5,461 nt of DNA from Holosporales bacterium (GCA_003503995.1 DOCA01000228.1:1-5461); one strand, 5' to 3'; shown: positions 1-5,461, counted from the stretch's first letter. The notes: a model not told the origin generated them from the sequence alone. Numbers and translations are program-made.

Positions 1-772
1 CAAAAGCGCCCTTTGTAAAATCAAAGGAATAATCCCCTAGAATCGTGCCCATATTCCGCCAAAGGCTGCTGCAAGACAGCTGGGTTTTAGAGAGAAAGCT
101 CATGGTGTGATTATTTTCAACACCAGATGTATCAATGTGAAAGGCCGCAACATCAAACACAGAGGGTCCTTGAAGGGAAATGCCTTTAACAAAAGTTGCG
201 CTTGTCGCTTTAACACTGAGGTTTTCAAAAGTCACGTTGGAAAAATCAATGGTGCCTGTGGTCACAAGGTTCAGCGCAAGGAAGGGCATTTCAGGATTCG
301 TTTTATGAAGACCAACCAGCTTTAGATTCCCCTCCCAATCGCACTGAATTTGCCCTACTTCGGGTACATCTACGGAAAATCCTGTGTGGAGCTCTTCTGT
401 CATCAGGGCTTTGAAGGGAGAGTCCCTGAAGTCATTTTGCGTCACACGACCAAAAAGGGATCTACTTCCGCCAAAATCTTGCAGGTTAAAAGAAATCCCG
501 CCCGTGGAGATGTCTCGTTCAATTTTTAGATCAAAGCGCTTATAGTCTTCTGGCTGAGTGCTAGAGGTATCGCGGGCTGTGGAGGTGCTCGTTTGCGTGC
601 GCGTCACACGTCGTTCGTCAGAAATAGTTTCTGTTAGAACATGGCTCGCCATCGCGAGGCTTGGGCCCAAAAAGGTAAAGAGATAAACAAAAGCCGTAAG
701 GAAATGAATAGACTTTGAAAGGTTTTTTGACACTAAACTTGAGAGTGCTTTTGACAGCGATGTGGTACGCAT
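1..772 (-). CDS. N-terminal part of a large exported protein, possibly adhesin-like (partial)
   Basis: A reading frame of 257 codons without a stop starts at the ATG complementary to 770-772 and runs off the left edge, so the C-terminus is missing. A Shine-Dalgarno match (AGGAAG, complement of 783-788) lies 10 nt upstream and supports this start. The N-terminus is an unusually long signal peptide: a basic, serine-rich n-region (residues 1-22), a hydrophobic core (about 23-40, HFLTAFVYLFTFLGPSLA) and a likely signal peptidase I site after Ala-Met-Ala (40-42). A Thr/Ser/Arg-rich linker follows (about 43-76). From residue 80 on, short alternating strand-like segments rich in T, S, V, F and G suggest a beta-solenoid or other beta-rich passenger. 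Only two cysteines are seen after the signal (C144, C234). Long signal peptides on beta-rich proteins are known in autotransporters and two-partner-secretion adhesins, but I see no diagnostic TPS motif. Export is well supported; the adhesin idea is inference. Confidence 0.8.
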   Translation of the reverse strand, partial: MRTTSLSKALSSLVSKNLSKSIHFLTAFVYLFTFLGPSLAMASHVLTETISDERRVTRTQTSTSTARDTSSTQPEDYKRFDLKIERDISTGGISFNLQDFGGSRSLFGRVTQNDFRDSPFKALMTEELHTGFSVDVPEVGQIQCDWEGNLKLVGLHKTNPEMPFLALNLVTTGTIDFSNVTFENLSVKATSATFVKGISLQGPSVFDVAAFHIDTSGVENNHTMSFLSKTQLSCSSLWRNMGTILGDYSFDFTKGAF

Positions 773-802
773 TTAGATGCTACTTCCTATTTAAGTTTGC
801 TT

Positions 803-822
803 AAAACATCTTTTGATGTTTT
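803..822. repeat. Perfect 8-bp inverted repeat upstream of the exported-protein gene
   Basis: AAAACATC (803-810) and GATGTTTT (815-822) are perfect complements around a TTTT loop. The site lies 31-50 nt upstream of the minus-strand start codon, between its ribosome binding site and the palindromic element at 824-928. It is AT-rich and has no T-run typical of a strong terminator. It could be an operator for the minus-strand gene or a 5' UTR hairpin; the sequence does not decide. Confidence 0.5.
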
Positions 823-823
823 G

Positions 824-928
824 TATAGCTGATTAGTTTTGTGTGTACACGAGGCGTCAGCGACAACGCCTATTCTTATAGGCACGAAGCGCAGCAACAA
901 AGTGTAAGCGCAAAAAGGGTTAGCTATA
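824..928 (+). repeat. ~105-nt imperfect palindromic intergenic element
   Basis: The ends are exact inverted repeats, TATAGCT (824-830) and AGCTATA (922-928). Further in, TTTTG (837-841) pairs with CAAAA (911-915) and TACAC (846-850) with GTGTA (902-906). The centre is a 6-bp hairpin, GCCTAT (868-873) and ATAGGC (878-883), with loop TCTT. Arms are 50 and 51 nt. Several of the remaining arm positions form G-U pairs in a plus-strand transcript, which is why it is shown on the plus strand. The left half resembles 5388-5440 at about 37 of 53 ungapped positions, so this is a member of a dispersed family. It may be a palindromic repeat or MITE-like element, or a structured RNA. No transposase is nearby. 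Confidence 0.65.
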
Positions 929-1194
929 TCATGTCATCAGGGCCTCCCTTATCTATTTCGCTCTCGCAAGAACTAAAAACAAACATTTTGCCACTGCATG
1001 CAGAACACATAAAATAGACTTTTTACAAATTTGTCAACAAAAACAATAACAAAAAGACAATAAATAAAATCCAATTCTCCTAAAACCCCTGACAACTTTT
1101 TGAACCAAACCCCACTTTGCATGGCTGGTCTTTTACAAGAAATCAACGTAAACTGTAGGAGAAAGATCTATAAATCAAGCAAGAATAAGAAAAA
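929..1194. other. Remainder of the divergent intergenic region and 5' leader
   Basis: I recognise no RNA gene here. The stretch holds a candidate promoter (988-1015), two perfect 10-bp palindromes (994-1003 and 1025-1034), a very A/C-rich tract nearly free of G (about 1035-1075) that should be unstructured as RNA, and a possible 25-codon leader frame (1121-1198). A strong Shine-Dalgarno-like AGGAG at 1157-1161 lies 33 nt before the ATG at 1195, too far to serve it directly. Confidence 0.5.
988..1015 (+). promoter_or_regulatory. Candidate sigma70-type promoter for the 1195-4667 gene cluster
   Basis: TTGCCA (988-993) and TAAAAT (1010-1015) are separated by 16 nt and resemble -35 and -10 boxes. 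The spacer contains the perfect palindrome CTGCATGCAG (994-1003), and another palindrome, ACAAATTTGT (1025-1034), lies just past the expected start of transcription near 1022. The leader would be about 170 nt. In AT-rich DNA such matches arise by chance, so this is tentative. Confidence 0.35.
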
Positions 1195-1198
1195 ATGA
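1121..1198 (+). CDS. Possible 25-codon leader peptide coupled to the next gene (tentative)
   Basis: An ATG at 1121 opens a 25-codon frame whose TGA (1196-1198) overlaps the ATG of the next gene (1195-1197) in the ATGA arrangement. The peptide begins MAGLLQEINVNC and its second half is strongly basic, ending in SSKNKKK. Against it: no Shine-Dalgarno match precedes its ATG, and a frame this short can occur by chance. For it: the downstream gene lacks a good ribosome binding site of its own, and the same ATGA coupling is seen at thrS. It matches no leader peptide I recognise. Confidence 0.2.
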   Translation: MAGLLQEINVNCRRKIYKSSKNKKK

Positions 1199-2121
1199 GA
1201 AACAAGATCATAACAGTTTTTGGCGGTAGCGGCTTTTTGGGGCGCAGTGTCATCCAACGTTTAGCTCAACAAGGGGCGCGTGTTCGAGTTGCCGTGCGCA
1301 ATACGGATCACGCTAATCACCTTCGAGTTTATGGAGACGTGGGACAAATCATGCCCGTCCAGGTAACTCTTAGCGATGCAGAAAACATTGAAGCTGTTTG
1401 TAAGAACTCTCACGCTGTTATTAACCTCTTGGGCATTTTATATGAAAAAGGCACATCAACCTTTGAAGCCGTTCATGTCAAAGCCATTGAAGATATCGCT
1501 GTAGCCTGCGCCAAACATTCTATCAACCGCCTTATTCATATCTCTGCTTTAGGGGCTGATTTAAAATCGGAATCAAATTATGCACGCACCAAAGCCTTGG
1601 GAGAACAAAAAGGACAAGCTGCCTTTAAGGAAATGACTGTTATTCGCCCGGGGCTTCTTTTTGGGGCGGGTGATGATTTTTTTAACCGCTTTGCGGATTT
1701 AGCAAAAATAGCCCCCTTACTTACCCTCTTTGATAAAGGTAAGACAAAATTGCAACCCATTTATGTGGGCGACGTTGCCCAAGGCATTATGACTGTTTTA
1801 AAAGACTCAACTTCTAAAGGGAAACTATATGAGCTTGGAGGGGACCAAATCTTCACTTTTAAAGAGCTCATGGGGCTGCTCTTAAAATTTATAGATCGCC
1901 CCAAGCCCATTATCTCCTTCCCTGATCCTATTGGAAAAGCCCTCTCCTATATCCTGCAATTTATGCCCAAGCCCCTTGTAACACCAGATCAACTTAGATT
2001 CTTAAAAAACGACGCCGTTGTTGGGAAAAAATCAAAGACCTTAAAGGACCTCAGCATTGTCCCAAAGCACCTTGAGGCCATTGTCCCTCCCTATTTAGCG
2101 CCCTATAAACCCCGCTTTTAA
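1195..2121 (+). CDS. NDUFA9-like atypical short-chain dehydrogenase (NAD(P)-binding complex I accessory-type protein)
   Basis: This 308-residue protein has an N-terminal Rossmann fold with the dinucleotide-binding motif GGSGFLGR at residues 10-17. It has SDR landmarks: a Ser in HISALGA (S117), a YxxxK pair in NYARTKALG (Y129, K133), RPGLLFGAGDDFFNRF at 151-166 and QPIYVGDVA at 187-195. The length and the last two motifs fit the NDUFA9-like group, related to the mitochondrial complex I accessory subunit and common in Alphaproteobacteria. There it is thought to bind NADPH and support complex I or quinone-linked metabolism rather than act as a true sugar epimerase. No signal peptide or membrane segment is evident, so it is probably cytoplasmic and perhaps membrane-associated. 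The start at 1195 is fixed by an in-frame stop at 1186-1188; its Shine-Dalgarno is weak. The next gene begins 15 nt later. Family assignment is firm; exact function is not. Confidence 0.9.
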   Translation: MRNKIITVFGGSGFLGRSVIQRLAQQGARVRVAVRNTDHANHLRVYGDVGQIMPVQVTLSDAENIEAVCKNSHAVINLLGILYEKGTSTFEAVHVKAIEDIAVACAKHSINRLIHISALGADLKSESNYARTKALGEQKGQAAFKEMTVIRPGLLFGAGDDFFNRFADLAKIAPLLTLFDKGKTKLQPIYVGDVAQGIMTVLKDSTSKGKLYELGGDQIFTFKELMGLLLKFIDRPKPIISFPDPIGKALSYILQFMPKPLVTPDQLRFLKNDAVVGKKSKTLKDLSIVPKHLEAIVPPYLAPYKPRF

Positions 2122-2136
2122 CGGGCGAGAGAAAAC

Positions 2137-2712
2137 ATGGCCTTACAAAACCTCGGAGAACGTCAATTCAAATACCTTGTTTACCTGAACGGCATTATGT
2201 TTTTGGGGTATCTTTTATTAACCTTTAGTTACCTCTTTCACTTTGCCAATCGGGATATTGCAGAAAACGCTGTGATAACAGCACGAGAATTCACCCCTGT
2301 TCTGATCATCGGTATGTGCTCTCTCGTTTTCGCGTTTACATGTGGAGAGTTCTTTGGCCTCCTTCGTTATCAATTTAATGCCTCCGCAGATGAACCAGGC
2401 GCCCAAAATTTACGCCCCATTGCAATACGTTCCTTAAATGTTTTTTTCGTCTTAAGTATTTCTTTTTATCTTTTGCGGGCAGGTCTCCAAGAAAGTTTTC
2501 TTGAAAAAGTCTTTATGACAGGCCTTCCTATTTTTCTAGGGATCTATCTAATCTTTGTTCTTAAATGCTTGAACCAAGCCCATATGATGGCACCTTGGTA
2601 TTATCGTTTTAAATTTATATTGCTCTTTGTGTGCCTTGCAGGACAACTGATTGCAAATATTATGTTGTTTTTTCCCAATTTTATTGCCACAATCTCCCCC
2701 ATACCATCATGA
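2137..2712 (+). CDS. Multi-pass inner-membrane protein of unknown function
   Basis: The 191-residue protein is strongly hydrophobic, with about five predicted transmembrane segments: roughly residues 13-35, 53-76, 98-114, 126-144 and 159-182. Polar connecting loops include a charged one after segment 1 (FANRDIAENAVITAREF) and another after segment 2 (NASADEPGAQNLRP). I recognise no catalytic motif, transporter signature or named family. A modest purine-rich GAGAG (2127-2131) precedes the ATG by 5 nt. It starts 15 nt after the NDUFA9-like gene and its TGA overlaps the thrS ATG, so it is probably co-transcribed and translationally coupled. A role linked to membrane metabolism is only a guess from position beside the NDUFA9-like gene. 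Confidence 0.8.
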   Translation: MALQNLGERQFKYLVYLNGIMFLGYLLLTFSYLFHFANRDIAENAVITAREFTPVLIIGMCSLVFAFTCGEFFGLLRYQFNASADEPGAQNLRPIAIRSLNVFFVLSISFYLLRAGLQESFLEKVFMTGLPIFLGIYLIFVLKCLNQAHMMAPWYYRFKFILLFVCLAGQLIANIMLFFPNFIATISPIPS

Positions 2713-4667
2713 CAAACTTGAAAGCCTTACGCCCTATGATTCAGATTACTTTTCCCGATGGCGCCCTTAAAAGCTTTGAGGCGCCAATCACAGGCCTCGA
2801 AATCGCAACAGGTATCAGTAAAAGCCTTGCAAAGGTTGCTGTGGCTATTCGTGTGAACGGCGAATTATGGGATTTAACCCGTGAGATTACCAGCGATGCA
2901 GAAATAGAGCTCGTCACAACCAAGCAAGACGAGGCTCTTGAAATCATTCGCCATGACACAGCGCACTTAATGGCTCAGGCTGTGCAGGCTCTTTACCCTG
3001 AAACGCAAGTCACTATTGGCCCTGCCATTGAGAATGGTTTTTATTATGACTTCTATCGCGAAGAAAGCTTCACGCCTGAAGACCTTGAGAAAATCGAAGC
3101 AAAAATGCACAAGCTCGTTGACGAAAATATCAACATTGTTCGCGAGGAATGGGATCGAGATAAAGCCATCACTTTCTTTAAAGGGCTTGGGGAAGAGTAT
3201 AAAGCGGAACTCATTGAAGCAATTCCAGCGGGTGATACCATTACACTCTATCGTCAAGGAGACTTCATTGATTTGTGCCGTGGTCCTCACTTGCCATCAA
3301 CGGGACGTATCGGCAAAGCCTTTAAGCTGATGAAATTAGCGGGCGCTTATTGGCGCGGTGACTCTAACAATGCCATGTTGCAGAGAATTTATGGAACGGC
3401 TTGGGCTACTGAAAAGCAACTAGCAGAGCACCTAACTATGCTAGAAGAAGCTGAAAAGCGAGATCATCGTCGCTTGGGCAAGCAAATGGAACTGTTCCAC
3501 CTGCAACCCGAAGCTCCTGGAAGTGTTTTTTGGCACCCTAAAGGCTGGGCAACTTACAGAACCCTTCAAGACTATATGCGCAAACGTCTTACGCAAGGAG
3601 GATACAAGGAAGTCAACACACCTATTCTTGTGGATCGTAAGCTATGGGAACAATCTGGTCACTGGGAAAAGTTCCGCGAGCATATGTTTACAACAGAAGA
3701 TGGTGACCAAGGGGATGCCATGGCGATGAAGCCTATGAACTGTCCTTGCCACCTACAAATTTTCAAGCAAGGCACAAAAAGCTATCGCGACCTCCCCATG
3801 CGTATGGCTGAGTTTGGATGCTGTCATCGTAATGAATCCTCAGGCGCCCTGCATGGCCTGATGCGCGTTCGGGCCATGGTTCAAGATGATGCTCATATTT
3901 TCTGCACGGAAGATCAAATTGTCAGCGAAACCCAAGAATTTTGCCGTTTGCTAAAATTAATTTATAAGGATCTTGGTTTTGATTCTATCCATGTGCGCTT
4001 TTCTGATCGTCCTGAAACACGGGCAGGAAGTGATGAAACATGGGACAAGGCTGAAAATGCCTTATTAGAAGCGACAAAGCAAGCCGGGCTTGAGTATGTT
4101 TTGAATCCTGGTGAAGGCGCTTTTTATGGCCCCAAACTTGAGTTCGTCCTAAAAGATGCCATCGGTCGCGAGTGGCAATGCGGCACCTTACAAGCAGACT
4201 TTGTGTTACCTGAGCGCTTGAATGCAACCTATATCGGAGAAGATGGTGAAAAACACCATCCCGTCATGCTGCATCGTGCTATTCTAGGAACCTTTGAGCG
4301 TTTCATGGGTATTTTAATTGAGGATTGTGCGGGGCGTTTCCCAACATGGTTGGCGCCTGTGCAAGTAGCCGTTGTCCCCGTTTCAGGAGATAATAACGAC
4401 TATGCTCAAGAGGTCTATGATCAGTTAAAAACAGCTGGATTGCGCTGTGACATTGATTTGCGCAATGAAAAAATGAATTATAAAATCCGCGAATACTCCC
4501 ACGGGAAAGTACCAGCCATTTTTGTTGTAGGGCGTCGCGAAGCCGAGGAGAAGACTGTTGCCATCAGGAGATTAGGGTCAACTAGTCAAGAAATTCTTGC
4601 ACTTCAAACTGCAATTGATACACTAAAGATTGAAGCACGCTCTCCTGCAGATAATGCGCAAGATTAA
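2709..4667 (+). CDS. thrS: Threonyl-tRNA synthetase
   Basis: The class II aminoacyl-tRNA synthetase joins threonine to tRNA(Thr) in the cytoplasm using ATP. From the ATG at 2709 it has 652 residues, close to the ~640 usual for bacteria. Domains in order are TGS (about 10-70), the editing domain that removes mischarged serine (about 70-230; HxxxH at H82/H86, then C190 and H194), the catalytic core (about 250-545) and the anticodon-binding domain (about 547-640). The three zinc ligands expected from E. coli ThrS are present: C345 in MNCPCH, H396 in QDDAHIF and H522 in VMLHRA. The motif 2 arginine is R388. The chosen start overlaps the previous TGA as ATGA, pointing to translational coupling. 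An in-frame ATG at 2736 would give 643 residues and the more usual N-terminus MIQITFPDG. The frame opens further upstream at 2631, but that would run deep into the membrane-protein gene and add no ThrS homology. An FT to MV change in the motif 2 loop (RVRAMVQDD) is a small variation. Confidence 0.97.
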   Translation: MTNLKALRPMIQITFPDGALKSFEAPITGLEIATGISKSLAKVAVAIRVNGELWDLTREITSDAEIELVTTKQDEALEIIRHDTAHLMAQAVQALYPETQVTIGPAIENGFYYDFYREESFTPEDLEKIEAKMHKLVDENINIVREEWDRDKAITFFKGLGEEYKAELIEAIPAGDTITLYRQGDFIDLCRGPHLPSTGRIGKAFKLMKLAGAYWRGDSNNAMLQRIYGTAWATEKQLAEHLTMLEEAEKRDHRRLGKQMELFHLQPEAPGSVFWHPKGWATYRTLQDYMRKRLTQGGYKEVNTPILVDRKLWEQSGHWEKFREHMFTTEDGDQGDAMAMKPMNCPCHLQIFKQGTKSYRDLPMRMAEFGCCHRNESSGALHGLMRVRAMVQDDAHIFCTEDQIVSETQEFCRLLKLIYKDLGFDSIHVRFSDRPETRAGSDETWDKAENALLEATKQAGLEYVLNPGEGAFYGPKLEFVLKDAIGREWQCGTLQADFVLPERLNATYIGEDGEKHHPVMLHRAILGTFERFMGILIEDCAGRFPTWLAPVQVAVVPVSGDNNDYAQEVYDQLKTAGLRCDIDLRNEKMNYKIREYSHGKVPAIFVVGRREAEEKTVAIRRLGSTSQEILALQTAIDTLKIEARSPADNAQD

Positions 4668-4684
4668 AAGCTGTGCTTCACTTA

Positions 4685-4712
4685 TTGAAATAAAAGAGCT
4701 ATAAGCTATAGA
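4685..4712 (+). promoter_or_regulatory. Candidate sigma70-type promoter for infC
   Basis: TTGAAA (4685-4690) and TATAGA (4707-4712) are separated by 16 nt, good matches to -35 and -10 boxes. Transcription would start near 4719, giving a short leader of about 17 nt before the infC Shine-Dalgarno and ATG. No convincing terminator lies between thrS and infC, so read-through from the upstream cluster is also likely. Confidence 0.5.
4697..4710 (+). repeat. Tandem heptamer AGCTATA x2
   Basis: Two exact, abutting copies of AGCTATA fill this site and overlap the spacer and -10 box of the candidate infC promoter. The same heptamer ends the palindromic element at 922-928, recurs at 5438-5444, and appears inverted at 824-830. 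It may be a remnant of the repeat family or a protein-binding site; AT-rich chance similarity is possible. Confidence 0.4.
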
Positions 4713-4727
4713 AGATGATCTACACTT

Positions 4728-4733
4728 AAGGAG
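4728..4733 (+). promoter_or_regulatory. infC Shine-Dalgarno, oddly close to the ATG
   Basis: AAGGAG is a strong Shine-Dalgarno match but ends only 2 nt before the ATG at 4736. It is 8 nt before an in-frame ATT at 4742, a much more usual spacing. This matters because E. coli infC starts at AUU, a codon IF3 itself discriminates against to regulate its own synthesis. Confidence 0.7.
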
Positions 4734-4735
4734 AA

Positions 4736-5287
4736 ATGACCATTAATAAACCCTTTGAAAAAGCCCCAAAACAAAAAGGGCCGCGCGTTAACCAAGACAT
4801 CACAGCTCCACAAGTTCGCCTTCTCGATGAAGCAGGGGAAATGGTTGGTGTTGTGTCAAAGGCCGAAGCCCTTGAAATGGCACGTGAAGTCGGTTTAGAT
4901 TTAATTGAAGTTTCTCCCAATGCAGAACCGCCAGTTTGTAAGATTACAGACTATGGCAAGTACAAATACCAAGAGCAGAAGCGATTGGCCGAGGCCCGTA
5001 AAAAACAAAAGACTGTTGAGCTCAAAGAATTAAAGCTCGGGCCTACCATCGAAGAACATGACTATCAGATCAAGATGAAAGCTGCCTTTAAATTTATTGA
5101 TGCTGGAAACAAAGTAAAATTTTCCATGCGCTTTCGCGGTCGCCAAATTGCCCACAAAGACATTGGTTTTAACTTGATGAAACGAGTTGCTGAGGAACTG
5201 GAAGGCAAAGCAAAAGTTGAAAGCCACCCAAGGCTCGAAGGCCGCCAAATGATTATGGTTGTTTCACCAGACCTTACAAAAAAATAA
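4736..5287 (+). CDS. infC: Translation initiation factor IF3
   Basis: IF3 binds the 30S ribosomal subunit, prevents early 50S joining and checks the start codon and initiator tRNA. The 183-residue product (from ATG) has the usual two domains. The N-terminal domain (about 15-84) starts with GPRVNQDI and contains LIEVSPNAEPPVCKITDYGK, the family signature region. A basic linker follows (about 78-95, RLAEARKKQK). The C-terminal domain (about 90-178) contains ELKLGPTIEEHDYQIK and MRFRGRQIAHKDIG, whose Arg/Lys residues contact 16S rRNA in characterised IF3. The signature has Thr (CKITDYG) where a hydrophobic residue is usual. The start is uncertain: ATG at 4736, or ATT at 4742 with better Shine-Dalgarno spacing, which would shorten the protein by two residues. 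It follows thrS by 68 nt, has its own candidate promoter and ends 16 nt before a strong terminator. Confidence 0.96.
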   Translation: MTINKPFEKAPKQKGPRVNQDITAPQVRLLDEAGEMVGVVSKAEALEMAREVGLDLIEVSPNAEPPVCKITDYGKYKYQEQKRLAEARKKQKTVELKELKLGPTIEEHDYQIKMKAAFKFIDAGNKVKFSMRFRGRQIAHKDIGFNLMKRVAEELEGKAKVESHPRLEGRQMIMVVSPDLTKK

Positions 5288-5303
5288 ACTCATTTACTCC
5301 TTT

Positions 5304-5344
5304 AAAAAGGCAGAAGAAAGCACTGTTTTCTTCTGCCTTTTTTT
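5304..5344 (+). terminator. Rho-independent terminator after infC
   Basis: A perfect 16-bp stem (5304-5319 with 5327-5342) has a GC-containing core, GGCAGAAG/CTTCTGCC, a 7-nt loop (GCACTGT) and a run of seven T (5338-5344). It lies 16 nt after the infC stop. The A-run on the 5' side might also let it act weakly on the minus strand. Confidence 0.92.
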
Positions 5345-5387
5345 GTACGAAAACTGATACTCCCTTTTAAAATTCTACTCAGCCTAT

Positions 5388-5461
5388 TATAGTGATTTAG
5401 ATTTGTGTTGATGCAAGGCGCCAGCAACAACGCCCATAGCTATAGTGATTTAGTTTTGAGT
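5388..5461 (+). repeat. Tandem 53-nt intergenic repeat, related to the 824-928 element (cut by window end)
   Basis: One full 53-nt unit (5388-5440) starts with TATAGTGATTTAG and is followed directly by the first 21 nt of a second unit (5441-5461), 19 of 21 identical. The unit core AGGCGCCAGCAACAACGCC (5416-5434) matches AGGCGTCAGCGACAACGCC (852-870) at 17 of 19 positions, both differences being transitions. The TATAG-to-TATAG spacing is 53 nt here and also in the left element (824 to 877). The array continues past the window, so its copy number is unknown. Confidence 0.65.

Noticed and set aside
107..325. 72-codon plus-strand frame
   Set aside because: It lies wholly opposite the open 257-codon minus-strand gene, which has a signal peptide and ribosome binding site. 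It is a shadow.
822..827. Minus-strand -10 box (TATACA) for the exported-protein gene
   Set aside because: No acceptable -35 box lies about 17 nt upstream, and the hexamer belongs to the end of the palindromic element, so it cannot be called with support.
2631..2708. Upstream extension of thrS to the ATG at 2631
   Set aside because: It would overlap the membrane-protein gene by 82 nt and add 26 residues unlike any ThrS N-terminus. The ATGA start at 2709 fits better.
2967..3290. 107-codon minus-strand frame and other frames inside thrS
   Set aside because: They lie inside thrS, whose motifs and length are complete. No ribosome binding site or family resemblance supports them.
3720..3900. Altered residues in ThrS (NCPCH, RVRAMVQDD) as loss of function
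   Set aside because: The zinc ligands, motif 2 arginine and editing residues are all intact, so this looks like lineage variation in an active enzyme.
4671..4681. Terminator after thrS (AAGC-TGT-GCTT)
   Set aside because: The stem is only 4 bp and no T-run follows, so it is too weak for an intrinsic terminator.
5030..5248. Minus-strand frame inside infC
   Set aside because: It is antisense to the conserved IF3 C-terminal domain and has no independent support.
5388..5461. CRISPR array
   Set aside because: The 53-nt units abut directly with no unique spacers and vary in sequence, and no cas gene is visible. It is a tandem or dispersed repeat.

Overview
The window looks like part of the chromosome of an alphaproteobacterium with moderately low GC, plausibly a host-associated lineage of the Holosporales/Rickettsiales type. 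The reasons are an NDUFA9-like atypical short-chain dehydrogenase, a gene class typical of Alphaproteobacteria, the thrS-infC order, and a divergent gene for a secreted protein with a very long signal peptide. This placement is inference. No rRNA or other strong taxonomic marker is present.

Layout. Positions 1-772 (minus strand) hold the first 257 codons of a large exported protein that runs off the left edge. Positions 773-1194 are a divergent intergenic region. It contains a perfect small hairpin, a ~105-nt imperfect palindromic element (824-928), a candidate promoter with nearby palindromes, and a possible 25-codon leader frame whose stop overlaps the next start codon. Next comes a tight plus-strand cluster: an NDUFA9-like NAD(P)-binding protein (1195-2121), an unrecognised five-segment membrane protein (2137-2712), and threonyl-tRNA synthetase (2709-4667), whose start overlaps the previous stop as ATGA. 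A 68-nt gap with a good sigma70-like promoter leads to infC (translation initiation factor IF3), which ends at a strong intrinsic terminator (5304-5344). The right edge (5388-5461) carries the start of a tandem 53-nt repeat, related to the left-hand palindromic element.

How the genes fit together. thrS and infC are core translation genes. The two genes upstream of thrS probably share its transcript; one is related to a respiratory complex I accessory subunit and the other is a membrane protein of unknown role. infC appears to have its own promoter. Its Shine-Dalgarno sequence is only 2 nt from the ATG but 8 nt from an in-frame ATT, so an autoregulatory non-canonical start of the E. coli infC kind is possible.

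The least explained content is non-coding. The repeat family at 824-928 and 5388-5461 shares an exact 53-nt spacing, and the heptamer AGCTATA recurs only in intergenic DNA. I see no CRISPR array, transposase, tRNA or rRNA gene. I found no clear new multi-gene system; the best leads are the repeat/RNA element, the infC start and the exported protein.
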